In this document: piece after piece, positions 35,985 through 46,377 of the stretch
Position numbering within the stretch: the stretch's first letter is position 1
Layout of the letters: the number at the start of each line of letters is the position of its first letter
DNA from: Helicobacter sp. 12S02634-8
GTDB taxonomy: Bacteria > Campylobacterota > Campylobacteria > Campylobacterales > Helicobacteraceae
Reading direction: 5' to 3'
Length of the DNA: 64,000 nucleotides
Assembly (NCBI RefSeq): GCF_002272865.1
Contig: NZ_MLAP01000010.1
Span: forward strand, 1 to 64,000
Made by a program: the position numbers and the translations under genes
Notes under the pieces: model-generated
The model's database searches: none
Told to the model about the DNA's origin: nothing
What the model saw: the letters and a program-made list of their open reading frames with translations, nothing else

Positions 35985-36260
35985 TTTGGCTCAAGCACCA
36001 CTCATCAATATTCCCTCACACCCTCACTTTTCAGAAATTTCTACCTATCGGAGTTTTTAAATCCCCACAATAAGCCATATGCCTGCCTATGCCTAGCATA
36101 ACTTTTTGTTTTTAAGCCCCTTGAGCTAGTAGAGTTGGTATAATGGAGCTCATCAAAGCTATGGGTAATAAAGCCCTAGAGTATAGAAGCAGTCATTTGA
36201 GTGCTAGTTTGTGTGATAGTCAGTGCATAGATGTTGTCACAGAGTCCAAGGAGTCAATCA
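35985..36260. other. Gap upstream of the type III system 2 genes
   Basis: No gene of ordinary size is seen. A plus-strand -10 in GGTATAATGG (TATAAT at 36139-36144) is the likely promoter for the downstream res-mod operon. The minus strand should contain the promoter for the small membrane-peptide ORFs, but no convincing hexamer stands out. Confidence 0.5.
36139..36144 (+). promoter_or_regulatory. -10 element of the type III system 2 operon
   Basis: TATAAT within GTTGGTATAATGG, about 115 bases before the GTG of res. No -35 at the proper distance. Confidence 0.5.
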
Positions 36261-38171
36261 GTGATTTTTGAAGAGCAAGCATACCAGCAAGAGTGTATCA
36301 GAAATATCATCGAAGTTTTGAGAGGTTTTGATTTTAAAAAGCACGATAAACAAACTCTCAAAGATTCTTTGAATCAGTTCTACCATAGCCCAGAGGGGCA
36401 GAATATCCCACTCAAAGAAATGAGTGATAAGCTCAATTTAGATATTTTGATGGAAACAGGCACAGGCAAGACTTTCACTTATCTCAATCTGATTTTTGCA
36501 CTCAATCAAGCCTATAAACAAAATAAATTCATTATTTTTGTCCCTCGTAAGGCGATTTTAGAATCTATCAAACAAAATATTTCCCTCACAAAAGAATACT
36601 TTTACCACCAATACAAAAAGCACCTCAAAGCCTATTATTACAGCGATAAAACAAGCATTTCAAATATCATCAATCACTATATCAAAAACTCTGATGAACT
36701 CTCGATACTTCTTTTGACCAATAGCAGTATCGATAAAAGTGATAAAAATCTCCTCCACAAGCCCTCTGAAGCCCTTTGTTCTAGCTCTCTTTTGTCTGAT
36801 GGGGCGTATCAGCCACCCAAGACTTTGAGTATTTTGCAGGCTATTGAGTCCTTGAAGCCTATTTGTATCATCGATGAACCCCATCTCCTTAAGGGCGAGA
36901 AGTTTTATCAAGCTTTTAGTGGATTTAACACATTGCATTTCCGTTTTGGTGCGACTTTCCCCAAAGAGGCTGCCCATAAGCTTAGCAACCTCGTGTATTG
37001 TTTGGATTCTATCGCAGCTTTTCGGCAGTTTTTAGTCAAGCAGATCCATGTGCATACTCAAGGGACACATAGCCCCTCTCCTGAGCTTATCAGCGTCGAT
37101 ACTAAGGGCAAAAAGGCGACTTTTGAATATTCAAAAGGGGGCATTACGCAACAAAAAGATGTGTTTTATGGAGAAGATGTGGGTGTGAGTTTGGGCTATG
37201 AGGGCTATAAGGGCAAGGAGCTTTTGAGAGTGAGTGCTAAAGATGGGGCGATATTGAGCGATCAGACGACTTTACCCCCTCATAAAAACCACTACAGACT
37301 AGAAAAAGACCAAATACGGGAGCTTTTAGCCACAAGCATTGATTTGCATTTTGCCAAAGAGCAGTATTTGTTTGCACAAAATATCAAGGCTTTGAGCTTG
37401 TTTTTTATCCCAAATATTGATGATTTCAGAGGCGAGTCGCCTTATATCAAAGAGCAGTTTGAGGAGCTTTATAAAGCCAAAAGGGCAGAAGTCTTGGAGC
37501 AAGATTTGAGTGAAGCTTATCGTGCTTATTTGGAACGCGATTTTGACTCTGATGGTCAGTTGCGCGTCCATCAAGGGTATTTCAGTGGCGATGGTAAAAA
37601 TAGCGAGGAGAGGGAAGCTTATGGCGTGGCATTGATTTTAAGGGAAAAAGAGAAATTATTGCGCTTAGATGAGCCTTTGCGATTTGTTTTCAGTGTATGG
37701 GCTTTGCAAGAGGGGTGGGATAATCCCAATATATTCACTCTCACTAAGCTTGCTAGCTCTGCAAGTGAGATCTCACGCCACCAGCAAGTTGGGCGCGGGC
37801 TAAGACTTTGTGTTGATAATGACCTCAGACGCATTACCCATAGCTATTTGGGCAAGCATACACATAAATTTTTTGATATCAATTATCTTGATGTCGTTAT
37901 CTCTGCGAAAGAGAGAGCTTTTATCGAGTCCTTGCAAAAAGAAATCCAAGACTCTAGTTTTGGCTTCAATGGAGTGGTATTCAGCCAAGAAATGCTTAAA
38001 AATTGGGGGCTAGATAACCTCCAATCTGTAAAATTCATCGCCAAACTTGATGATATGATGTGTATCAAGCCCACTCAAGATGGCAAATACACTCTTGCGC
38101 CCCCCCCCCCATATATGCGAGCTTATCAGAGCCGATGGGGTATTCAAGGAGATTTTAGGCGAGCAGTATGA
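36261..38171 (+). pseudogene. res: Type III restriction endonuclease Res, system 2: helicase part, phase OFF
   Basis: A GTG start at 36261, seven bases after AAGGAG, gives MIFEEQAYQQECIRNIIEVL, the usual Res beginning; an ATG at 36231 lacks a ribosome site. Helicase motifs are present: METGTGKTFTYL (Walker A), IIDEPHLLKG (motif II, DEPH), FGATFP, and RHQQVGRGLRL (motif VI). The frame passes through the C11 tract and stops at 38171 after about 20 spurious residues, before the nuclease domain. The truncated protein should be unable to cut DNA. Confidence 0.9.
38100..38110 (+). repeat. C11 homopolymer inside res, phase-variation tract
   Basis: Eleven consecutive C. The reading frames before and after differ so that C10 (or C13) would be ON and C11 is OFF. 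With C10 the junction reads TLAPPPHICELIRADG, and the whole protein would be 994 residues from the GTG. Long poly-C/G tracts are the standard phase-variation device of Helicobacter. Confidence 0.95.
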
Positions 38172-39246
38172 AAATATCCTCGAACATTTTTCTACCCCCA
38201 CTTTAAAAGAGCAAGTCAAGCCCGCTGCCCTAGCGCAAACAATAGCTATCAAAAAAGATCGTGCCTTAGAGTTTAGAGAGCTTTGGCAAGCAATCAATGC
38301 AGCCTGTAAAATCACTTATAAAAATCTCTCTATACAACCACTCATTGACGCTATTGCCAAGGGCTTTGAAGCACAAAAAGAAAGCTTTAATGGTGAGTCC
38401 TTTTATTTAGAGTCTAAAATCTATGATGCCTTAAATGATAAAATCATTATCCAAAGCCAAAAATCCCTCCCCCAAAAGAACACCAACAAATACAGCATTT
38501 CTTTGATAGAAGAACATCTTTTAGCCTTTGCTCAAGAAAATAAACTCCCTTTGGGGTTTGTGATTTCTGTAGTCAATGCTTTGAGTTATGAATCGTTTCA
38601 AAATCTATGGGCATACCCATTTAAGGGATTTAGACTACTAAAAACTACCTTAGAGCAGATGATCCACACTCATGTTATTCAATCAGTTTCTTATGACTTT
38701 TCTTCTGTGATCACAATCAGCCCTGATGACTTGCTCTTTGATACCAAAGGAGAGCCTAGGGGAGTGATAGAAGCCAGTAAATTAGGGCGATTCACTGATG
38801 AAGTCCTGATCCCACAAGAGAACTATCTATATGAAAAATGTGTCTATGACAGCCAAATAGAAAAGCAAGCCATCACCACAGACCCTGAGAGTATCAATCA
38901 TCAGACCATCAAGGTATTTGCCAAACTCCCGTGCTTTGAGATCCAAACGCCCTATAAAGCCTATCGACCCGATTTTGCTTATTTGATAGAAGAAGCAGAT
39001 GGTAGCAAGATATTTTTTGTCTGCGAAACTAAGGGCTATGAAAACTATGGAGATGTTTCTGAGTCTGAGAGGCAAAAGATTGACTATGCTCAGAAATTTT
39101 TTGAAGCCCTAGATAAGCATTTGAAAGATGTCAAAGTGATTTTTGCCAAAAGGCTCAACACCCAAAAACTCATCGAAGTGCTAGAAAATGTCCTCAAAGA
39201 CCATACAAATAAAAAAGACAAAGAAAAAGGAGCAAATCATGATTGA
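38111..39246 (+). pseudogene. res: Type III restriction endonuclease Res, system 2: nuclease part (out of frame)
   Basis: About 378 codons continuing Res in a frame one base away (HICELIRADGVFKEILGEQY...). The PD-ExK nuclease is visible: YRPDFAYLIEEADG followed by FFVCETKGYENYG. An ATG at 38080 can open this frame but has no ribosome site and lies within the helicase-encoding part. The end overlaps the start of mod by eight bases. Confidence 0.88.
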
Positions 39247-41122
39247 TAAAACTTCCCTACAAGAGAGCCAAAAAATCGACCATACCCAACCCAAAGAGCC
39301 GCTTTTGACCTTACTGCAAACGCATTTCCCTCAAACTATCAAAGAGGGTAAGCCCGATTTGTCTGCGATTGCTACACTTCTTGGTATCAACAAGAGGGCA
39401 AACCACCAAGGTTATGAACTGACTTTCACGGGCAAAGGTTTGGCAAATGCTTTGTATTCTCTCCCCACTGCCCTAGAGCTCAAGCACTGCCCCAAGCTCT
39501 CTTTAAACCCCAAAAACAGCACAAGTAGCAACACTCTTATCATCGGGGATAATCTCGATGCCCTCAAACTCCTCAAATCAGCCTATAGCGAATCTATCAA
39601 GATGATTTATATCGACCCTCCTTATAACACCAAAAATGAAGATTTCATCTATCCGGATAATTTCAGAGAAGACTATCAAGAGATATTGCGCGGAGTGGGG
39701 TTATTAGAGATTTCTGAAGATGGGGTGGAGCGCGAAAGTGAAACATTGAAGTTTTTCAGAAATATCACAGGCTCTAGGAGTCATAGCGGTTGGCTTGCTT
39801 TCATGCTCCCACGGCTCAAGCTCGCAAGGGATTTGCTCAAAGATGATGGCGTGATTTTTATCAGCATTGATGATAACGAACAGGCCAATTTGAAGCTACT
39901 TTGTGATGAAATTTTTGGTGAGGGGAATTTTGTGGGGGATTTTATCCGTAAGACAAAAAGCACCACAAATGATGCAAAAACGGGCGTTAATTATCAACAC
40001 GAATTTTTGCTGTGTTATGCCAAAAATAAAGAAAATGTAAATTTACTTGGTGGTCAAAAAGATTTAGATAAATATAAAAATCCTGATAATGATCCAAATG
40101 GCGAGTGGGTATTAAGTGATCCGAGTGCCAAGAGTGGAACTATGGAAAATGGTTATTTTGCAGTCAAAAATCCTTATACTGGAAAAGTAGATTATCCCCC
40201 AGAAGGGCGTTTTTGGCTTTTTTCACAAAATACAATCCAAAAACATATCGATGAAGGTCGGATTTGCTTTAAAAAAGAGCATAATGAAAATGAGCGTGGA
40301 TTTATTTATAAACGCTATTTAAAGGATTTGAAAACGACTTTAACTACCTTTGATTCTCTGAAATTTACGCAAAATGAATTCATGAATCAAAATGCCACAA
40401 AAGAGCTTTTAGAATTGGGTATAGGTGAATATTTTACATATCCAAAGGGTGTTAATTTTATGCGTGAAATCATTAATCACGCTACAAACAAAGAAGATAC
40501 TGATATTATCCTAGACTTTTTTGCAGGCTCAGGGACGACAGCTCAGGCTGTGATGGAGCAAAATATCGCTGATGGGGGAAATCGCCAGTTTATCTTAGTC
40601 CAGCTCGATGAGCCCATCTGTGAGAAAAAGTCTAAAACAGCCTATGATTTTCTTAAAAACGAGCTAAAATCAGCTCGCCCTGTGATCAGTGATATCACGA
40701 TCGAACGCATTAGACGCGCAAGCCAAAAGCTCTCTGAAACAAGCAAATCTAGCCTTTTTGAGGGCGTGGGGGATATGGGCTTTGAAGTCTATGCGATGAC
40801 CCCTAAGCCCCATTTGATCCAATCAGGAGAACACCAGCTAGCACTTTTTTCTCAAAGGCAAGGTCTGAGTAAAAAAGACATCGCTAGAAATCTTGCTTTA
40901 GGCACGGGCAAGCCTTTGAGCGCCCCACTTGATGAGATATGCAAAGATAAATTATATTTTTGTGATGGTGCGTATTATCTTTTGGGTGTGGATACACTTG
41001 TTTGGGAGCATTTAGAGTCAATCAAACAGATGATTTATATCGATGGCTATGGGGATATTGACCTCCAAGACTTTTTGAATCTGCACGCTATGGGCTCTGG
41101 GGGCGTTCAAGTTGTGTATTGA
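39239..41122 (+). CDS. mod: Type III DNA methyltransferase Mod, system 2, intact
   Basis: A 627-residue N6-adenine methyltransferase with recognition function. DPPYNTKNEDF is the catalytic motif, LDFFAGSGTTAQA binds S-adenosylmethionine, and the region between (about 39950-40500) is the variable recognition domain, more A/T-rich than its surroundings. The start at 39239 follows AAAGGAG; no repeat tract interrupts the gene. The order res-then-mod is the reverse of the more common arrangement and of system 1. Because Res is OFF here, this gene should act as a methylation-only enzyme. Confidence 0.93.
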   Translation: MIDKTSLQESQKIDHTQPKEPLLTLLQTHFPQTIKEGKPDLSAIATLLGINKRANHQGYELTFTGKGLANALYSLPTALELKHCPKLSLNPKNSTSSNTLIIGDNLDALKLLKSAYSESIKMIYIDPPYNTKNEDFIYPDNFREDYQEILRGVGLLEISEDGVERESETLKFFRNITGSRSHSGWLAFMLPRLKLARDLLKDDGVIFISIDDNEQANLKLLCDEIFGEGNFVGDFIRKTKSTTNDAKTGVNYQHEFLLCYAKNKENVNLLGGQKDLDKYKNPDNDPNGEWVLSDPSAKSGTMENGYFAVKNPYTGKVDYPPEGRFWLFSQNTIQKHIDEGRICFKKEHNENERGFIYKRYLKDLKTTLTTFDSLKFTQNEFMNQNATKELLELGIGEYFTYPKGVNFMREIINHATNKEDTDIILDFFAGSGTTAQAVMEQNIADGGNRQFILVQLDEPICEKKSKTAYDFLKNELKSARPVISDITIERIRRASQKLSETSKSSLFEGVGDMGFEVYAMTPKPHLIQSGEHQLALFSQRQGLSKKDIARNLALGTGKPLSAPLDEICKDKLYFCDGAYYLLGVDTLVWEHLESIKQMIYIDGYGDIDLQDFLNLHAMGSGGVQVVY

Positions 41123-41157
41123 AGGGTTTGAATTTTTAGGAGGGATACAAGGCTTTT

Positions 41158-41226
41158 GTGTTGGATAAATCTAAGCACAGAGTCGCATTGATGGGATTTG
41201 TGTTGTTTTTACTCATTTGTTTTTGA
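41158..41226 (+). CDS. Possible 22-residue membrane peptide (GTG start)
   Basis: GTG at 41158 after AAGG would give a short basic N-terminus (VLDKSKHRVAL) and a hydrophobic tail (MGFVLFLLICF). AGGAGGG lies further upstream. It fills the gap between mod and the symporters. Weakly supported; it may be fortuitous. Confidence 0.2.
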   Translation: MLDKSKHRVALMGFVLFLLICF

Positions 41227-41328
41227 TTTTTTGCCTATTATGCTGAGTTTTCACGCATAATTTTGTATACTATTTGTTTCATTTTCACTATACTTTATTT
41301 TCACGATATTTTATCTAGGGCAGCAACA

Positions 41329-42669
41329 ATGAGTAATTTTTCAAAATTTGGTTTTATCTTAGCGACTTTAGGCAGCTCGATTGGCTTAGGGCATATCTGG
41401 CGCTTTCCGTATATGGCTGGTGTGAGTGGGGGCGGGGGCTTTGTGATTTTGTTTTTGTTCCTCTCTTTGAGTATCGGGGTGGCGATGTTGGTTGCAGAGA
41501 TGGTGATTGGCCATAGCACAAAGACAAACACAACAGAAGCCTTCAAAGCCCTAGATCCTAGCCCTAAAAAGCGATGGGGCTATGCGGGTATCACGCTCAT
41601 TGGTGGGCCTTTTATTTTGACATTTTATTCGATCGTGCTCGGCTGGGTGCTGTATTATCTTTTTGTCGTGAGTTTTGACTTGCCTCAAGAAATCAGTGCG
41701 TCTGAAATGCGTTTCAATCATCTTTTGAGCGATGGGCTTTGGTCGCAGATTTTGGGCTTTTCTGGCGTGCTAGCGATTACGGGCTGGGTCGTATCAAGAG
41801 GTATCAAAGATGGCATTGAAAAGCTCAATTTTGTGCTCATGCCCTTGCTTTTTGTGATTTTTATCGGTTTGCTGGTGTATGCGATGGGTATGCCCTCATT
41901 TGGCAAGGCTTTTGATTTTATGTTTGCTTTCCGCTTAGAAGACATCACGACAAATGTTTTGGTCGCCTCTTTGGGGCAGGTATTTTTCTCGCTCAGCCTT
42001 GGTGTGGGGATTATCATCACTTATGCAGCCTCCACACACAAAAAGCAAAACCTCCTCAAAAGTGCGATATGGGTGGTCGTGCCTGGGATTTTGATTTCAT
42101 TGATTGCGGGCTTGATGATATTTACCTTTGTTTTTGAATATGGTGCACAAGTTTCTCAAGGACCAGGGCTTGTCTTTGTTTCGCTGCCTTTGGTGTTTGG
42201 AAAGATGGGCTTGGTGGGTAATGTCATTTCTGTGCTGTTTTTGTGTGCCTTGGGCTTTGCAGGGATCACTTCAACAATCTCTCTGCTAGAGCCCTCTGTG
42301 ATGTATATCATCGATAGATTCAAAATCAAGCGATTTAGTGCGACTTGGCTTGTGGTGCTAGCGATTTATATCTGCGGCTTGCTTTTGATATTATCGCTCA
42401 ATAAAGATTATGCGCCTTCTCTGACATATTTCCATAAAAGCTTGTTTGATTGGGTGGATTTTTCTTCTTCAGCAATCGTAATGCCCTTAGGTGGGTTCTT
42501 GTCTGTGGTATTTGTCGGCTGGGTGATAGGCAGAGAGAGGGTGTATGCTTTGAGTGCGCATTTTTTATCCCCGAAGATGTTTGCGTTGTGGTATTTTATC
42601 TTGCGTTATATTGCGCCTTTGGTGGTGCTTGTGATTTGGCTTGCTAAAATCTTAGAGATATTTGCATAA
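41329..42669 (+). CDS. Sodium:neurotransmitter symporter family transporter (copy 1)
   Basis: A 446-residue LeuT-fold (SNF) secondary transporter that uses Na+ to import amino acids or similar solutes. Eleven to twelve membrane helices. TM1 contains the signature GSSIGLGHIWRFPYMAG, including the unwound sodium-site segment; AGITSTISLLEP marks TM8. The start at 41329 (MSNFSKFGF) is chosen by alignment with copy 2. H. pylori also has two such genes in tandem (HP0497/HP0498). Substrate not inferable. Confidence 0.93.
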   Translation: MSNFSKFGFILATLGSSIGLGHIWRFPYMAGVSGGGGFVILFLFLSLSIGVAMLVAEMVIGHSTKTNTTEAFKALDPSPKKRWGYAGITLIGGPFILTFYSIVLGWVLYYLFVVSFDLPQEISASEMRFNHLLSDGLWSQILGFSGVLAITGWVVSRGIKDGIEKLNFVLMPLLFVIFIGLLVYAMGMPSFGKAFDFMFAFRLEDITTNVLVASLGQVFFSLSLGVGIIITYAASTHKKQNLLKSAIWVVVPGILISLIAGLMIFTFVFEYGAQVSQGPGLVFVSLPLVFGKMGLVGNVISVLFLCALGFAGITSTISLLEPSVMYIIDRFKIKRFSATWLVVLAIYICGLLLILSLNKDYAPSLTYFHKSLFDWVDFSSSAIVMPLGGFLSVVFVGWVIGRERVYALSAHFLSPKMFALWYFILRYIAPLVVLVIWLAKILEIFA

Positions 42670-42678
42670 AGGTCTGTT

Positions 42679-44007
42679 TTGGCTAATTTTTCAAAATTTG
42701 GTTTTATCTTAGCGACTTTGGGTAGCTCGATTGGCTTAGGGCATATCTGGCGTTTTCCGTATATGGCTGGGAGCAATGGTGGGAGTGCCTTTGTGGTGCT
42801 GTATTTGTTCTTGACTCTCTCAGTGGGCGTATCGATGCTTTTAGCTGATATGATGATTGGCAATCAAGGGCGAAAAGACGCTGTGAGTTGCTATAAAAAG
42901 CTCGATACAAGCCCTTATCAATGCTGGAGGATCAGCGGGATTTTTTTGATAGGTGGGCCTCTTGTTTTATCGTTTTATGCTGTGGTGCTAGGCTGGGTGC
43001 TGTATTATCTTTTTATCGTGAGTTTCAACCTGCCTGTGAGCTTGGAGCAATCACAAGCGCAATTTAGCACACTCAAAGACCAGAGTATCGCTTGGCAGGT
43101 GGGGGGCTTTAGCGTGTGCTTGTTTGTAACGGCGTGGATTGTATCAAAAGGTATCAAAGATGGCATTGAAAAGCTCAATTTTGTGCTCATGCCCTTGCTT
43201 TTTGTGATTTTTATCGGTTTGCTGGTGTATGCGATGGGTATGCCCTCATTTGGCAAGGCTTTTGATTTTATGTTTGCCTTCCAGCCTGAAAAAATCACGC
43301 TCAATGTTTTGATTGCTTCTTTGGGGCAGGTATTTTTCTCGCTCAGCCTTGGTGTTGGGACTATTATCACTTACGCATCTTGCACGCGATCTGATGAAAA
43401 CCTCTTAAAAAGCTCTCTATGGGTGGTCGTGCCAGGGATTTTGATTTCATTGATTGCGGGCTTGATGATATTTACTTTTATCTTTGAATATGGTGGGACA
43501 CCTCAAGAGGGTGCGGGGCTTGTGTTTATTTCGCTGCCTTTGGTGTTTGCGGCCATGGGATTAGCGGGTAATGTTATTTCTGTGCTGTTTTTGGCTGCGT
43601 TGATATTTGCAGGGATCACTTCAACGGTTTCTTTGCTTGAGCCTTTTGTGATGTATCTCATCAATCGCTTTGGTTTTAGCCGTGTTCGAGCGACTTTTTG
43701 GGTGAGCTTGGGCGTGTATGTGATTGGGCTTTTGGTGATTATTTCACTCAATGCGCAGTATGCGAGTGTGCTGAGCTTTTGGGGACGCGATATATTTGGC
43801 TGGATAGATTTCATCACTTCTTCTGTGCTCATGCCTTTAGGTGGGTTGTTTTCTATGGTTTTTGTTAGCTGGGTGATAGGCAAGAAGAGGGCGTATAGCT
43901 TTTGTAAGCATTTTTTATCCCCAAGGTTATTTGCATTATGGTTTTTTATCGTTCGTTATATCGCTCCGATAGTGATTTTAGCGATTTTGCTCTTACATCT
44001 TCAGTGA
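42679..44007 (+). CDS. Sodium:neurotransmitter symporter family transporter (copy 2)
   Basis: A 442-residue paralogue of the preceding gene, nine bases downstream, with a TTG start (42679) behind AAAGG. It keeps GSSIGLGHIWRFPYM and AGITSTVSLLEP. Long stretches are identical in DNA to copy 1, for example about 127 bases around GIEKLNFVLMPLLF (41800-41927 and 43140-43267), while the loops between them differ. This patchwork suggests gene conversion within a tandem duplication. The two may form a heteromeric or substrate-diversified pair. Confidence 0.93.
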   Translation: MANFSKFGFILATLGSSIGLGHIWRFPYMAGSNGGSAFVVLYLFLTLSVGVSMLLADMMIGNQGRKDAVSCYKKLDTSPYQCWRISGIFLIGGPLVLSFYAVVLGWVLYYLFIVSFNLPVSLEQSQAQFSTLKDQSIAWQVGGFSVCLFVTAWIVSKGIKDGIEKLNFVLMPLLFVIFIGLLVYAMGMPSFGKAFDFMFAFQPEKITLNVLIASLGQVFFSLSLGVGTIITYASCTRSDENLLKSSLWVVVPGILISLIAGLMIFTFIFEYGGTPQEGAGLVFISLPLVFAAMGLAGNVISVLFLAALIFAGITSTVSLLEPFVMYLINRFGFSRVRATFWVSLGVYVIGLLVIISLNAQYASVLSFWGRDIFGWIDFITSSVLMPLGGLFSMVFVSWVIGKKRAYSFCKHFLSPRLFALWFFIVRYIAPIVILAILLLHLQ

Positions 44008-44198
44008 ATATCTCAGACATATATAAACAATAGACAAGCCACGATACAAGCATAAAATAAGAGATTAAAAAGATTCAAATCAGAGGAATAAAAGAGTCAT
44101 CAAAAGAAGTGAAAAGCAGCCCCAAAGGCTAGTTTGTATCTAGCTTTGAGTGCTACTTGTTTGAAAAGAGCGTGGTTTTGCTTGTAAGCAAGGGGGTA

Positions 44199-45845
<1,647 letters not shown>

Positions 45846-45872
45846 TTACTCCTTAATATTTGAATTTTAGAT

Positions 45873-46148
45873 TTATTTACTCAAAACGCCCAAGACATCT
45901 TCTAAGTCGAGCACAATATATTCTTTGTTGTCGAGTTTGATTTCACTGCCTTTGTATTTGCCAAAAACAATTGTATCGCCCTCACGCACGCACTTGCACT
46001 CATCGCTAACTTTCTTGCTAAGAGCTTTGACAACGCCCATAAGAGGTTTTTCTTTAGCATTGTCAGGAATAATGATTCCAGAGCTTGTTTTGTTCTCTTC
46101 CTCAAGCCTTTCGACCAAGATTCTTTCACCCAATGGTTTGAATTTCAT
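45873..46148 (-). CDS. groES: Co-chaperonin GroES
   Basis: A 91-residue GroES, the lid of the GroEL cavity. [16 protein letters not shown] at the N-terminus and the mobile loop [17 protein letters not shown] are standard. The histidine/cysteine-rich extension found in H. pylori GroES (about 27 extra residues) is absent here, which argues against H. pylori itself. Confidence 0.97.
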   Translation of the reverse strand: MKFKPLGERILVERLEEENKTSSGIIIPDNAKEKPLMGVVKALSKKVSDECKCVREGDTIVFGKYKGSEIKLDNKEYIVLDLEDVLGVLSK

Positions 46149-46190
46149 GTGTTTCTCCTTGTGTATTCAAGATTTAAGTTTATCCAGAAA

Positions 46191-46247
46191 TTAGCACTTA
46201 AAAAATTTAAGTGCCATTATTATAATAGATTTTATCCAATAAGTCAA
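46191..46247 (-). promoter_or_regulatory. CIRCE operator and sigma-70 promoter of groESL
   Basis: TTAGCACTT-N9-AAGTGCCAT (46191-46217) is a near-perfect CIRCE element, the HrcA repressor site (consensus TTAGCACTC-N9-GAGTGCTAA). Just upstream on the minus strand lie TATAAT (46219-46224) and TTGACT (46242-46247), exactly 17 bases apart. The transcript would begin inside the operator. hrcA itself is not in the window. Confidence 0.9.
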
Positions 46248-46377
46248 TATGTTATAACAAGTATATAAAATAACATTAGTCTATATGACTAAATATTAAT
46301 ATATCAATATCTGATAAGTTTTTGCGTGCAAGCAGGGGAATTTCTTGGTAAAATTAGACCAAAAAACTAGGGACAAA

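Larger units (their letters stand above)
35783..35985 (+). ncRNA. Candidate antisense RNA opposite the 25-residue ORF
   Basis: A promoter-like TAAAAT (35783-35788, preceded by TGTGT) would start a plus-strand RNA near 35795, at the edge of the inverted-repeat arm. The RNA would cover all of the 25-residue ORF and its Shine-Dalgarno. It would end at the hairpin GGAGAGCTT/AAGCTCTCC followed by T8 (35975-35982), about 190 nt in all. This is inferred only from sequence; there is no convincing -35. Confidence 0.35.

Noticed and set aside
38080-39246. Separate gene starting at ATG 38080
   Set aside because: The start lies within the helicase-coding part of res without a Shine-Dalgarno; the C tract explains the frame change better.
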